From the NCBI RefSeq assembly GCF_014196965.1, contig NZ_JACIEQ010000005.1:124001-188000 (forward strand): a DNA stretch of 64,000 nt, given 5' to 3'. Made by a program: the position numbers and the translations under genes. Below the pieces are notes generated by a model. That model saw only the letters and a list, made by a program, of their open reading frames with translations. It did no database searches and was not told the DNA's origin. The stretch comes from Actibacterium naphthalenivorans. Lineage in GTDB: Bacteria; Pseudomonadota; Alphaproteobacteria; Rhodobacterales; Rhodobacteraceae. Below, in pieces: positions 1 through 8,986 of the stretch; position 1 is the stretch's first letter; every line of letters begins with the position of its first letter.

Positions 1-167
1 CACAGCATCAGGATGCCGAACACCAGCATGAAGACCTGCCAGCCCGGCGCGTCATGCGGGCGCGCCAGCCCGATGTACAGAACGACACCGCCCAAAAGCA
101 GCAGAACACCGATGCCGAACACGCGGCGCGGCAAAGAGGCGGAAACGGTGGCAAGCACCTTGGTCAT
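1..167 (-). CDS. Membrane protein, partial (C-terminus outside window)
   Basis: The reverse strand opens at the ATG at 165-167, with GGAG a few bases upstream, and reads off the left edge of the window. The visible 55 residues begin MTKVLATVSASLPRR, then a hydrophobic helix (FGIGVLLLLGGVVLYIGL), a short loop with RPHDAPGW, and the start of a second hydrophobic stretch (VFMLVFGILML). It is a short cytoplasmic N-terminus followed by membrane helices. No family is recognised from this fragment. Confidence 0.6.
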   Translation of the reverse strand, partial: MTKVLATVSASLPRRVFGIGVLLLLGGVVLYIGLARPHDAPGWQVFMLVFGILML

Positions 168-230
168 CGGGGTCTCCTGAAAGGTCCGCCGCCGGTTTAG
201 CCGCCGCCGCGCGAAAGATCGAGAGGGCGT

Positions 231-1433
231 TCACCCGACGACGAACCGGTGCTGGGTATCAGAGGGCAGCGGCAGGCGCAGCCAGATCGGCATGTGATCG
301 GAAAAATCATGCTCGAACCGGGCGTATTCAGGCGCGCCATCCGGCCCCCGCCCCGGCCCGGCCTCGACGAACAGCCGGGTGAAATCGAACATGCCATAGT
401 CGAACCCGTCGGGGCCCAGCGTGCCGGCCAGCCCGTTGTGCCGCCCGCGCGGCAGCCGGTCGTCCAGCGCGACCCAGGCGATATGGTCAAAGGTTTCGTC
501 CTTGCGCGCATTGGTGTGCAGGCCACCGTCCAGGAACGGAAAATTCACCTTGGCCGTCAGCCCCCTCTCGGCGTTCAGGTCGGTGATGTAGGTCTCGATC
601 CCCCGTCTGCGACGGTCGAGGCTGGATTCGAAATCAAGGTTCAGATCGGCCATCAGAAGATAGATCTTGCCATCCCGCACCACCGTCTGCGCGCTGTCGA
701 TCAGCAGCCATTCGAGCAGGGCAAAGAATTCCTGCTCGCGCTCGCGCTTGTTCTTGCCCGACACCAGATGCGCGTTGACGCAATAGAACGCGTAGCTGCC
801 CTGCGGCCCGTCGATCACGAATTCCACAAGATGCGGCGACCGGATGAACTGCACGAAATTATCCAGCCGGTCGGCGGCCAGCCGGGTGGTGCCGCTGATC
901 CAGTGCAGGGCACGGTCCAGAAACCCCGGATCGGCCGTCTCGCCAAGCTGATTGGCGATCGAGGTCGCCATCGCCGCGTTGATGTTGGACAGGATCGCGG
1001 TACGGTCATAGGATAGATCCGACGCCAGATCGCCGCGCCGCACCCGCGCGGTATTGAACAGAAACGCGCTGCGTTCGGCCATGCCCTTGCGATTGCGCGT
1101 CGGCGCCCGGCCCGTCACGTCGGAAATCACCAGCGCATAGGCGCCCCCCGCCGCGTTCAGCCGGTCGCGCAGCGCGTAGATCGAGCCGGTATCGCTCTGC
1201 ACCTCCTGTATCGCCACAAGGTCGCATTCCCGGCAGAACCGTTCAATCATCGCAAAGGCGCCGGGGCTTTTCTTCGGCCCGGTGCCATCGGCGAGCGCGC
1301 CGAACTTGCGGATGTTCCACGAGGCCAGAACAACCGATCCCGCGCGCCGTTCGGGCATGCCATAGGCCGCCGGGCCGGCCTCGAGCGTCATGTTGATGCG
1401 TTGCCATTCGGCGGCTGAAAAAGGTGCGGCCAT
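231..1433 (-). CDS. Endonuclease/exonuclease/phosphatase family protein
   Basis: The protein of 400 aa begins MAAPFSAAEWQRINMTLE; the ATG at 1431-1433 has GGGAG 7 bases upstream, so the longer open frame to 1556 is not used. Motifs of the metal-dependent EEP fold (DNase I/Mg phosphoesterase) are visible in order: VLASWNIRKFG near residue 35, LVAIQEVQSDTG (catalytic Glu) near 75, ADLNLDFESS near 265, FDHIAW near 315 and HDFSDHMPIW (catalytic Asp-His) near the C-terminus. It probably hydrolyses a phosphodiester or phosphomonoester; the substrate cannot be told. No signal peptide is evident. It is divergent from the lipoprotein gene at 1607. Confidence 0.85.
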   Translation of the reverse strand: MAAPFSAAEWQRINMTLEAGPAAYGMPERRAGSVVLASWNIRKFGALADGTGPKKSPGAFAMIERFCRECDLVAIQEVQSDTGSIYALRDRLNAAGGAYALVISDVTGRAPTRNRKGMAERSAFLFNTARVRRGDLASDLSYDRTAILSNINAAMATSIANQLGETADPGFLDRALHWISGTTRLAADRLDNFVQFIRSPHLVEFVIDGPQGSYAFYCVNAHLVSGKNKREREQEFFALLEWLLIDSAQTVVRDGKIYLLMADLNLDFESSLDRRRRGIETYITDLNAERGLTAKVNFPFLDGGLHTNARKDETFDHIAWVALDDRLPRGRHNGLAGTLGPDGFDYGMFDFTRLFVEAGPGRGPDGAPEYARFEHDFSDHMPIWLRLPLPSDTQHRFVVG

Positions 1434-1606
1434 CTGAAATCTCCCGAAACAATGCCCCCATTCTGCCTGCCCCGGCGATTCCCGCAAAGCCCGGCGCACG
1501 CCCGCCCCGGCCTTGCGCGATGTTCCGGCACACCTGCGCCGATGGCCGGGCAGCATCGCCTTGCCCGCGCCCCCCGGGGCGGGCTAAGGTCACGCAGGTT
1601 TCGCCA

Positions 1607-1909
1607 ATGGACATCATGCCCCGCGCCACGTTCTTCCTGTTTTTGTGCCTTCTCGGCAGTTGCGCGCGGTTTCCCCAGATCACGGCGGCGGTCGGCGAGG
1701 GCGCCAAGAACGCCCCCTTCCCCGCGATCCAGCCGATGGATGCGGTGCTGGCAGACGCGGCGCAGGTGCAAACCGACGATGAGACAGGCGCCCGCCTTGC
1801 CGCCCGCGCCGAAACGCTGCGCCGCAGGGCCCGCGCCCTGGGCGGCCCCGTTCTTAGCCGGACCGAACGCCGACAGCTGCTGGACGCGGTATCACGTCAT
1901 GCGCTTTAG
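1607..1909 (+). CDS. Small lipoprotein of unknown function
   Basis: A 100-residue product starts MDIMPRATFFLFLCLLGSCARF. The hydrophobic stretch ends in a lipobox-like LLGSC, so Cys19 would be lipidated. The rest is Ala/Arg-rich and likely helical (ETLRRRARALGGPVLSRTERRQLLDA). The start could be the ATG at 1607 or at 1616; neither has a strong ribosome site. It sits between the divergent EEP gene and hom. No family is recognised. Confidence 0.6.
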   Translation: MDIMPRATFFLFLCLLGSCARFPQITAAVGEGAKNAPFPAIQPMDAVLADAAQVQTDDETGARLAARAETLRRRARALGGPVLSRTERRQLLDAVSRHAL

Positions 1910-1985
1910 GCGCAGCCGCGTTGCAAGCCCCGCCGCAACACGCTAACACCCGGTCGATCGCGGCACATCTGCAGGAGTTTCCCTC

Positions 1986-3272
1986 ATGTCCACCCCCCTG
2001 CGGCTCGGCCTTGCCGGGCTTGGCACCGTCGGCACCGGCGTCGTCAAAATCATTCAGAACCATGCCGGTCTGCTGGCCGCCCGCGCCGGGCGGCCGGTCG
2101 AGATTTCGGCGGTCTCGGCCCGTACCCGCGGCAAGAACCGGGGCGTTGATCTTTCGGACTATGGTTGGGAGGATGATCCGGTGGCGCTGGCCACCCGTGA
2201 CGATGTGGACGTGTTCGTCGAACTGATGGGCGGCGCCGACGGGCCGGCCAAGGCCGCGACAGAGGCCGCCATCGCCGCGGGCAAGGATGTGGTCACCGCC
2301 AACAAGGCGATGCTGGCGACCCACGGTCAGGCACTGGCCGAAGCGGCCGAGGCGCGGGGCGCGCTGATCCGTTTCGAGGCGGCCGTGGCCGGCGGCATCC
2401 CGGTGGTCAAGGCCCTGACAGAAGGGCTGGCCGGAAACAGGATGTTGCGCGTCATGGGCGTGATGAACGGCACCTGCAACTATATCCTGACCCGGATGGA
2501 AAACGCCGGCCTGCCCTATGCCGAGGTGTTCGAAGAGGCCAGCGCGCTTGGCTATCTCGAGGCCGACCCGACGCTGGACGTGGGCGGCATCGACGCGGGT
2601 CACAAGCTGGCCCTGCTGGCCTCCATCGCCTTTGGCACCCGCGTGGCCTTCGATCATGTGGAACTGGAGGGGATAGAGCGGATCTCGATCGACGATATCC
2701 GCCATGCCGCCGATATGGGCTTCCGCATCAAGCTTCTGGGTGTGGCGCAGATGACGGGCCGGGGGCTGGAACAGCGCATGTCGCCCTGCCTCGTGCCCGC
2801 GGGCTCGCCGCTGGGCCAGCTTGAGAACGCCACCAACATGGTCGTGCTGGAAGGCGATGCGTCGGGCCAGATCGTGCTGCGCGGCGCCGGCGCGGGCGAA
2901 GGCCCCACCGCTTCGGCGGTGATGTCCGATGTGCTGGACATCGCGCGCGGGATCCGCCTTTCCACCTTCGGACAACCGGCGGCCACGCTGGCCGCGCCGA
3001 TCCCGGCCAGGGCCACCGCCGCCGCGCCCTATTATCTGCGGATGGTGCTGCAGGACAAGCCCGGCGCGCTGGCCAAGGTGGCCACGGTGCTGGGCGAGGC
3101 CGGGATTTCGATCGACCGGATGCGCCAGTACGACCATGCCGACACCACCGCCCCGGTGCTGATCGTCACCCACAAGACAACGCGCGACGCGCTGGATCAC
3201 GCAATGGGCGGTTTCGCAGCCACCGGTGTTGTCGTGGGGCACCCTGTGGCCATTCGCACCGAAACGCTCTGA
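1986..3272 (+). CDS. hom: Homoserine dehydrogenase
   Basis: It reduces aspartate semialdehyde to homoserine with NAD(P)H, the branch point to threonine and methionine. The 428-residue protein opens with a Rossmann dinucleotide site (GLAGLGTVGTGVVKI, residues 7-21). It then carries VVTANKAMLATHG (near 100) and the catalytic region GGIDAGHKLALLASIAFG (near 200). A C-terminal ACT domain follows (from about 345, YYLRMVLQDKPGALAKVATVL), typical of feedback regulation by threonine. Length is normal for the monofunctional enzyme. AGGAG precedes the ATG. glpX and recJ follow on the same strand. Confidence 0.95.
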   Translation: MSTPLRLGLAGLGTVGTGVVKIIQNHAGLLAARAGRPVEISAVSARTRGKNRGVDLSDYGWEDDPVALATRDDVDVFVELMGGADGPAKAATEAAIAAGKDVVTANKAMLATHGQALAEAAEARGALIRFEAAVAGGIPVVKALTEGLAGNRMLRVMGVMNGTCNYILTRMENAGLPYAEVFEEASALGYLEADPTLDVGGIDAGHKLALLASIAFGTRVAFDHVELEGIERISIDDIRHAADMGFRIKLLGVAQMTGRGLEQRMSPCLVPAGSPLGQLENATNMVVLEGDASGQIVLRGAGAGEGPTASAVMSDVLDIARGIRLSTFGQPAATLAAPIPARATAAAPYYLRMVLQDKPGALAKVATVLGEAGISIDRMRQYDHADTTAPVLIVTHKTTRDALDHAMGGFAATGVVVGHPVAIRTETL

Positions 3273-3346
3273 CCCGCGCCTTGTGTCACCCCCCCGTCAC
3301 CGGCTAGGTGTATGGGCAAACCGCTTTCACGTCACAGGATTTCATC

Positions 3347-4312
3347 ATGTCGCAACCCATCGATTTCAATGACCGCATGCTCTCGCTGGGTCTGGCCCGC
3401 GTTTCCGAAGCCGCAGCGATGGCTTCGGCCCGTCTGGTCGGCCATGGCGACGAGAAGGCCGCCGATCAGGCCGCGGTGAATGCCATGCGCGACCAGCTCA
3501 ACAAGCTGGATATCCAGGGCGTCGTCGTTATCGGAGAGGGCGAACGGGACGAGGCGCCGATGCTCTATATCGGCGAAGAGGTCGGTTCGGGCACCGGCCC
3601 TGCGGTCGACATCGCGCTGGACCCGCTGGAAGGCACCACCCTGACCGCCAAGGACATGCCCAACGCGCTGACCGTCATCGCGATGGCGCCGCGCGGCACG
3701 CTGCTGCACGCGCCGGACGTGTATATGGACAAGCTGGCGATCGGGCCGGGCTATCCCAAAGACGTCGTGTCGATGGAGATGTCGCCATCCGAGCGTGTCG
3801 CCGCACTGGCCAAGGCGCGCGGCTGCGCGATGAGCGACATCACACTGTGCGTGCTGGAGCGCCCGCGCCACGAAGACATGATCGCCGAGCTGCGCGAAAC
3901 CGGCGCCGCGATCCGCCTGATCACCGATGGCGATGTGGCCGGCGTGATCCATTGCGCCGAGGCCGAGATTACCGGCATCGACATGTACATGGGCTCGGGC
4001 GGGGCGCCCGAAGGCGTGCTGGCCGCTTCGGCGCTGAAATGCATGGGCGGGCAGATGTGGGGCAAACTGTTGTTCCGCAACGATGATGAACGCGGCCGCG
4101 CCGCCAAGGCCGGGATCACCGATCTGGACCGTATCTATTCGCGCGACGAACTGGTCACGCAGGACGTGATCTTTGCCGCCACCGGCGTGACGGACGGGTC
4201 GATCGTGAGGGGCATCAAGCGCGAGCCGGGCTATCTGACCACGGAAACCATCCTGATGCGCTCCAAAACCGGCTCGGTCCGCCGGATGATCTATCGCAAC
4301 CCGGTGAAGTGA
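3347..4312 (+). CDS. glpX: Class II fructose-1,6-bisphosphatase
   Basis: It dephosphorylates fructose 1,6-bisphosphate in gluconeogenesis; in this group the class II enzyme may also act on sedoheptulose bisphosphate. The 321-residue protein starts MSQPIDFNDRML; this ATG was chosen over the upstream one at 3308 because AGGA precedes it and family members align here. Metal and substrate motifs seen: GEGERDEAPMLYIGE (near 60), DPLEGTTLTAKDMPNALTV (near 88), ITDGDVAG (near 190) and GSGGAPEGVLAA (near 212). It lies 74 bp after hom and 85 bp before recJ, probably in one transcription unit. Confidence 0.95.
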   Translation: MSQPIDFNDRMLSLGLARVSEAAAMASARLVGHGDEKAADQAAVNAMRDQLNKLDIQGVVVIGEGERDEAPMLYIGEEVGSGTGPAVDIALDPLEGTTLTAKDMPNALTVIAMAPRGTLLHAPDVYMDKLAIGPGYPKDVVSMEMSPSERVAALAKARGCAMSDITLCVLERPRHEDMIAELRETGAAIRLITDGDVAGVIHCAEAEITGIDMYMGSGGAPEGVLAASALKCMGGQMWGKLLFRNDDERGRAAKAGITDLDRIYSRDELVTQDVIFAATGVTDGSIVRGIKREPGYLTTETILMRSKTGSVRRMIYRNPVK

Positions 4313-4397
4313 TCCGCCCCGCGCGCGCATCCGGCCAGGCGGGCGTCTTCGCGGATCTGCGCGAGGAAAGCCCGCGAGCGCCTGAGGGGCGCCCGGC

Positions 4398-6164
4398 GTG
4401 GCCTGGCGCCGCTTCATGACCGGGCGTGCCTTCCTGAATGTCGAATGCTCGGCCACCGGCCGGCGCTGGGTCGGCCCCAGCGGCGAGGATGACCGGCTGT
4501 CGCAGGCGATGGAACAGATCACCCGCCTGCCCGCCGCCGTCTGCCGCATCCTGACCCGCCGGGGCGTGGCCCCGGACGAGGCAGAGGCTTTCCTGGCCCC
4601 TGCCCTGCGCGATCTGCTGCCCGACCCGCTGACGCTGCGCGACATGCACCGCGCCGCCGAACGGTTCCTGCGCGCGGTGGACCGGAACGAACGTATCGCG
4701 GTCTTCGCCGATTATGACGTGGACGGCGGCGCCTCTGCCGCGCTGCTGCTGAGCTGGCTGCGGCAGATGGGCCGCGACGCCACGCTTTATATCCCCGACC
4801 GGATCGATGAAGGCTATGGCCCCAACGTGCCCGCGATGCAGGCGCTGGCACGGGATCACGATCTGATCATCTGCGTCGATTGCGGCACGCTCAGCCATGA
4901 GCCGATCGCGGCGGCGCGGGGGGCCGATGTGGTAGTGCTGGATCATCACCTGGGTGGCGAAACCCTGCCCCCCGCGCTGGCGGTGGTGAACCCCAACCGG
5001 CAGGACGAAACCGGCGATCTGGCGCATCTCTGCGCGGCCGGCGTGGTGTTCCTGATGCTGGTCGAGGCCGGGCGTCAACTGCGCATCGCGGGGCGCAAGG
5101 GCCCGGATCTGCTCGGCTTTCTCGATCTCGTGGCGCTGGCCACCGTGGCCGATGTGGCGCCTCTGACCGGCGTCAACCGCGCGTTGGTACGCCAGGGGCT
5201 GACGGTGATGGCCCGGCGCCAGCGCCCCGGTCTCGTGGCGCTTGGCGATGTGGCGCGGATGGATACCGCGCCCACGCCCTATCACCTGGGCTTTCTGCTG
5301 GGGCCGCGGGTGAACGCCGGCGGGCGCATCGGCAAGGCCGATCTGGGGGCGCGGCTGCTCTCCACCGACGATCCGGCCGAGGCCGCCGCGCTGGCCGAGC
5401 GGCTGGATCAGCTCAACACCGAACGGCGCGAGGTCGAGGCCGCCGTGCGCGACGCCGCGCTGGCGCAGGCTGAAACTCGGGGGCTGGACGGGCCGCTTGT
5501 CTGGGCCGCAGGCGAAGGCTGGCATCCCGGCGTGGTCGGCATTGTCGCCTCGCGGCTGAAAGAGGCCACCAACCGCCCGGCCATCGTCATCGGCCTGGAC
5601 GGGGACGAGGGCAAGGGCTCCGGCCGCTCCGTTTCCGGGGTCGATCTGGGCGCGTCGATCCAGCGGCTCGCGGCTGAGGGGCTGTTGCTTCGCGGCGGCG
5701 GGCACAAGATGGCCGCCGGCCTGACCGTGGCGCGCGACAAGCTGGAACCGGCCATGGCGCGCTTGGCCGAGCTGCTGCACAAACAGGGCGCCGGTACCGC
5801 CGGCCCCGCCGACCTGCGGCTCGACGGGGTTCTGATGCCCGGCGCCGCCACGGTGGAGCTGATCAGCCAGATCGAGGCGGCGGGCCCCTTTGGCGCGGGC
5901 GCGCCGGCGCCGCGCTTCGCCTTTCCCGACGTGCAGATCGCCTTTGCCAAGCGCGTCGGCGACAGCCATCTGAAGATCAGCTTCGGCGACGGGCTCGGCA
6001 CCCGGATTGACGCCATCGCCTTTGGCGCCTTCGACACCGGGCTCGGCCCGATGCTGGAGCAGCACGGCGGCGCGCGCTTTCACCTTGCCGGGCGGCTGGA
6101 GATCAACACCTGGGGCGGGCGGCAGCGGCCGCAATTGCGCCTGGAAGACGCGGCCCCGGCCTGA
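4398..6164 (+). CDS. recJ: Single-stranded-DNA-specific exonuclease RecJ
   Basis: This 5'-3' ssDNA exonuclease of recombination and mismatch repair acts in the cytoplasm. The 588-residue frame has DHH-superfamily motifs: FADYDVDGGASAALLL (near 97), VDCGTLSHEPI (near 158), VVLDHHLGG (near 176), the DHHA1 motif RGGGHKMAAGL (near 433) and a C-terminal OB-like region. The frame opens at GTG 4398, which has GAGGGG 8 bases upstream. An in-frame ATG at 4416 (MTGRAFLNVECSATGRRWVG) matches the usual N-terminus of relatives and is the alternative start. Confidence 0.93.
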   Translation: MAWRRFMTGRAFLNVECSATGRRWVGPSGEDDRLSQAMEQITRLPAAVCRILTRRGVAPDEAEAFLAPALRDLLPDPLTLRDMHRAAERFLRAVDRNERIAVFADYDVDGGASAALLLSWLRQMGRDATLYIPDRIDEGYGPNVPAMQALARDHDLIICVDCGTLSHEPIAAARGADVVVLDHHLGGETLPPALAVVNPNRQDETGDLAHLCAAGVVFLMLVEAGRQLRIAGRKGPDLLGFLDLVALATVADVAPLTGVNRALVRQGLTVMARRQRPGLVALGDVARMDTAPTPYHLGFLLGPRVNAGGRIGKADLGARLLSTDDPAEAAALAERLDQLNTERREVEAAVRDAALAQAETRGLDGPLVWAAGEGWHPGVVGIVASRLKEATNRPAIVIGLDGDEGKGSGRSVSGVDLGASIQRLAAEGLLLRGGGHKMAAGLTVARDKLEPAMARLAELLHKQGAGTAGPADLRLDGVLMPGAATVELISQIEAAGPFGAGAPAPRFAFPDVQIAFAKRVGDSHLKISFGDGLGTRIDAIAFGAFDTGLGPMLEQHGGARFHLAGRLEINTWGGRQRPQLRLEDAAPA

Positions 6165-6336
6165 ACGCGGGACGCAGATCGGAGCCTGCCCACGCCCGCG
6201 TTCCGACACCCTGCGGCGGGCCTGAACCTGCCGCGCGACGACGCTCTCAGGTACATTGGAAATTCGCGCAATAATTCGAAAAACCCCCTTGCGCCCCCCG
6301 CTCAATTTCCCTAATTACCGCGTCACGCCAAGGCAT

Positions 6337-6411
6337 GGCCCGTTCGTCTATCGGTTAGGACGCCAGGTTTTCAACCTGGAAAGAGGGGTTCGATTCCCCT
6401 ACGGGCTGCCA
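6337..6411 (+). tRNA. tRNA-Glu (anticodon TTC)
   Basis: A 75-base cloverleaf with an encoded CCA end. Acceptor GGCCCGT pairs with ACGGGCT (6401-6407), followed by discriminator G and CCA. The anticodon stem CCAGG/CCTGG (6363-6367/6375-6379) closes loop TTTTCAA, giving TTC at 6370-6372. The T arm contains GGTTCGATTCC. The accessory region begins just downstream, so it is a possible integration site, although no repeat of its 3' end was found. Confidence 0.95.
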
Positions 6412-6799
6412 CTTCGCTTTGTAAGATATTGATTTTACTCAATACTCCAAAAAGTCGAACATCTCCCCCACAATCTACCCACGACGGGGTGACCCTTAAA
6501 ATCGGATATTCAGGCGTTGCGACAGGCTGGAAATGATCGCGCATTCGTGAACGCCCCGCTTGCCCTGCCCGGCGGTTGCGCTGCATAGTCGGCGCAACAT
6601 TTGTCGAAAGGTTGTTGTAGGATGATGTCCCGATGCGACCAATCGCGAAACCTTAACCTATACGATGAAAGCTAGAGCATATCGGTCTTGATAGCAGCGC
6701 GAAGTCAGAGCCGCGCCCAAATGGACCGGGTGCTCATGCGAATTCTCCGCCCGATTGCTCATCCAGCGGCCGGTATGCTGCCAAGATCCTTGAGCTTAG
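6412..6799. other. Gene-free stretch between tRNA-Glu and the IS701-type element
   Basis: About 390 bases of lower GC than the flanks. A reverse-strand open frame (6371-6586) crosses the tRNA and is not credible. A forward frame from 6688 runs into the IS left end and is not credible either. I see no gene, no terminator with a T run and no copy of an attachment site. It is probably debris of an earlier insertion. Confidence 0.5.
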
Positions 6800-6819
6800 C
6801 ACTACTTTGGCAGAATTTT
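6800..6819 (+). repeat. IS701-type left terminal inverted repeat
   Basis: CACTACTTTGGCAGAATTTT, identical over 20 bases to the inverted right end at 10180-10199. The target duplication TTAG lies immediately outside. Confidence 0.9.
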
Positions 6820-6900
6820 GCTGATCTGATAATCTCCGGATTCACGGGAGGCGTTTTGAGTGATTCATAGGGAGCCAGCTTTGAGGGAGGCTGGCGGTTT

Positions 6901-8196
6901 ATGGGGAACTGGCGGAGCGATCTGGAAACCTGGCTGGCGCCGTTTGTAGCGGCGCTTGGACACAAGACGCGGGGGCGGATGTGTCCGGCCTATATTGCCG
7001 GGCTCATTGGGCCGGGTGATCGCAAGAGCGTGCAGCCGATGGCGGCGCGGGACGGGGCGGTCGGCTATGACCAACTGCATCATTTCATCGCCGACGGGGT
7101 CTGGGACAGCGCGCCGCTGGAGGCGGCCTTGCTGGCCGAGGCCGACAGGCTGGTTGGTGGCGAGGACGCCTTTCTGGTCATCGATGATACCTGCCTGCCG
7201 AAGAAGGGCAAACGCTCGGTCGGGGTTGCGCCACAATATGCCTCATCGCTGGGCAAAACCGCGAATTGTCAGTCCCTTGTCTCGGTAACGCTGGCCTCCC
7301 GCGAGGTGCCGGTGGCGGTGGGGTTACGGCTGTTTCTACCAGAGGTCTGGACCAACGATCCCGACCGCATGGCCCGGGCCCGGGTGCCGAATGATCGGCA
7401 AACGGCCCTGAGCAAACCTGCGATTGCCATCGAGGAGATCGACCGGGTGAGGGCTGCGGGTGTCCGCTTCGGCTGTGTGCTGGCCGATGCGGGTTACGGA
7501 TCGAGCGGGCCTTTTCGCCAGGCTCTGAGCGCGCGCGGTCTCGCTTGGGCGGTCGGCCTGTCACGGCGGCAGAACGTTTATCCGGCAGATGTCGGGCTGG
7601 TCTTTCCCGAGGCCAGGCGCGGCCGACGCCGCAAATATCACCTCCCAGACCGCATTGCCGTTTCCGCCGAACAGATGCTGGATCACGGTAAATGGCGGAA
7701 GGTCAGCTGGAGACGAGGGACCAAAGGCAGGCTGAATTGCCAGTTCGCCGCAACCCGCGTCCACATCGCTGATGGCCACCGGCATCGTATGGCAGATGGC
7801 CGTGTGCAAGCCATGCCGGGTGACGAGGAGGCTTGGCTGATCGGCGAACGCCGTGCGACCGGCGAGCGGAAATACTACGCCTCGAACCTGCCAGCCGACA
7901 CCAACCTCAAGGCGCTCGCCGCCGCCGTCAAGGCCCGATGGATCTGCGAACAGGCGCATCAACAACTCAAGGAGGAGCTTGGTCTCGATCATTTCGAGGG
8001 GCGGTCCTGGACGGGTATTCACCGACACGCGCTGATGACGATGATCGCCTACGCCTTCCTGCAATCCCGCCGCCTCAAGGCCGCGGGACGGAAAAAAAAG
8101 AAGGGGTGTATCCCCTTGACGCAAGTTTTGCCCCCCCCCCTGAAAGAACCTTTCACGCCGTGCCCTAAATGTTCTGCCCTCACGATTAACGATTGA
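6901..8196 (+). pseudogene. IS701-family transposase, 3' end displaced by an IS1595-type insertion
   Basis: The frame encodes an IS701-type DDE transposase. The first catalytic Asp lies in FLVIDDTCLPKKGKRSVGV (residues 91-109, D95/D96), the second in VLADAGYG (D196), and the Glu is probably in WICEQAHQQLKEELGLDHF (E350 or E358/359). The native sequence stops at 8102 within GRKKK; everything after codon 400 (GCIPLTQV onward) is read from the inserted element. The original tail resumes at 10058, after the right-hand target duplication. The 5' part is full length and otherwise intact. Start ATG 6901 follows a GGGAGG-type site about 13 bases upstream. Activity without the native C-terminus is doubtful. 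Confidence 0.88.
8103..8126 (+). repeat. IS1595-type left terminal inverted repeat
   Basis: 24 bases starting GGGGTGTATCCCC and ending GACGCAAGT, identical to the inverted right end. The first 13 bases are themselves palindromic (GGGG-TGTAT-CCCC). A run of ten C residues follows at 8131-8140. Confidence 0.93.
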
Positions 8197-8227
8197 CTCC
8201 CCTGTCGTGAGTGCGCATCTGACACTC

Positions 8228-8743
8228 ATGGAACATTCAGCATCCGACATCCTTGTGAACCGTTTGCGCGAGATTGACGCGACGATTTCTGACCTTGAGA
8301 AGGAGCGAAGCGAAATCAAGGTGGCGCTAAGTGTTGTGGCACGATATGTCACGACGCCAAATTCAAGTGCAGCAGAAAGCGTTGTCGAGCGCAAGGGTGA
8401 TACAGATGAACCCACTGCAGGCGCGCCACGCCCTGACGGAATTCCTACACTGTGGGAAATGGCGCGCGAATACCTTTCTTCACGTCAGTCCGCGACAGCG
8501 GCGCAGGTGGTGGGATTCATTGACGGTAAGTATTGGCCTGGCGTGGTTCACGCCCAAGTCGGGCCGAGCCTGTATCGCTTTGTGAATGAGGGGCGCTTGA
8601 AAAAGGTCGGTCGGGGAGAGTTTTCGCTCCCCTCCGAAGAGAATGAGCCGCCCGAGGGCGGCTCAGAAACCGGGGAAGGTGACACTTCCTCAGAACATTT
8701 TGATCGAGACGACCTAGAGGACTCGATCAAACAACTCATCTGA
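8228..8743 (+). CDS. IS1595 passenger protein, coiled coil plus putative winged helix
   Basis: From the ATG at 8228 the product has 171 residues (an in-frame GTG at 8207 would add seven). Residues 1-40 (ILVNRLREIDATISDLEKER) look like a coiled coil. Residues 45-72 are a polar linker. Residues 73-135 (TLWEMAREYLSS ... AQVVGFIDGKYWPGVVHAQV ... LYRFVNEGRLKKVGRGEFSLP) have the helix-helix-helix-beta pattern of a small winged-helix domain. The C-terminal 35 residues are very acidic and probably disordered. I do not recognise a named family. Lying inside the IS ends it is cargo; a DNA-binding helper or regulator role is inference only. Confidence 0.7.
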   Translation: MEHSASDILVNRLREIDATISDLEKERSEIKVALSVVARYVTTPNSSAAESVVERKGDTDEPTAGAPRPDGIPTLWEMAREYLSSRQSATAAQVVGFIDGKYWPGVVHAQVGPSLYRFVNEGRLKKVGRGEFSLPSEENEPPEGGSETGEGDTSSEHFDRDDLEDSIKQLI

Positions 8744-8925
8744 TCCTCTCAGACCAGACCCGGCACTGGAAGATGCCGGGAACTTAGCTGGGAGGTGGTT
8801 CTATGGAACCATTAACTCCCCTCCGGGCGGTGTGCGATGCTTTCATGGCTATCCGCTCGCAGCCCCCGTAAGGTGGGGTATCCCGCTAAAGGGACGGTGG
8901 GGCGGCTTTCGGGCCGCCCCATTCG
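8744..8925 (+). ncRNA. Hairpin-rich candidate structured RNA inside the IS1595-type element
   Basis: Several inverted repeats follow one another. CCCGGCA/TGCCGGG (8759-8765/8774-8780). GGGAG/CTCCC (8790-8794/8816-8820) enclosing TGGTTC/GAACCA (8796-8801/8806-8811). TGCGA/TCGCA (8833-8837/8857-8861). TCCC/GGGA (8881-8884/8891-8894). GGGGCGGC/GCCGCCCC (8899-8906/8913-8920). No credible frame covers the stretch. It begins at the stop codon of the passenger gene, so it could be a structured 3' UTR or an independent RNA. Folding energy was not computed. Confidence 0.4.
8899..8920 (+). terminator. GC-rich hairpin, possible terminator of the passenger gene
   Basis: Perfect 8-bp stem GGGGCGGC/GCCGCCCC with loop TTTCGG. 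The following bases are ATTCGTC, not a T run, so termination efficiency is uncertain. Confidence 0.45.
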
Positions 8926-8986
8926 TCATGCGGAAATTCTTATGCTACAATAGATTACAAGTCAAGAATCTTGGAGCAAATCCATC

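Noticed and set aside
4215-6305. 696-codon reverse open frame opposite recJ
   Set aside because: Long antisense frames are expected in GC-rich coding DNA; the + strand encodes clear RecJ motifs and the antisense product is Arg/Gly/His-rich without any domain.
6371-6586. Reverse frame overlapping tRNA-Glu
   Set aside because: It runs into the tRNA sequence (ARRGIEPLFPG is a translated tRNA 3' half), so it is not a gene.
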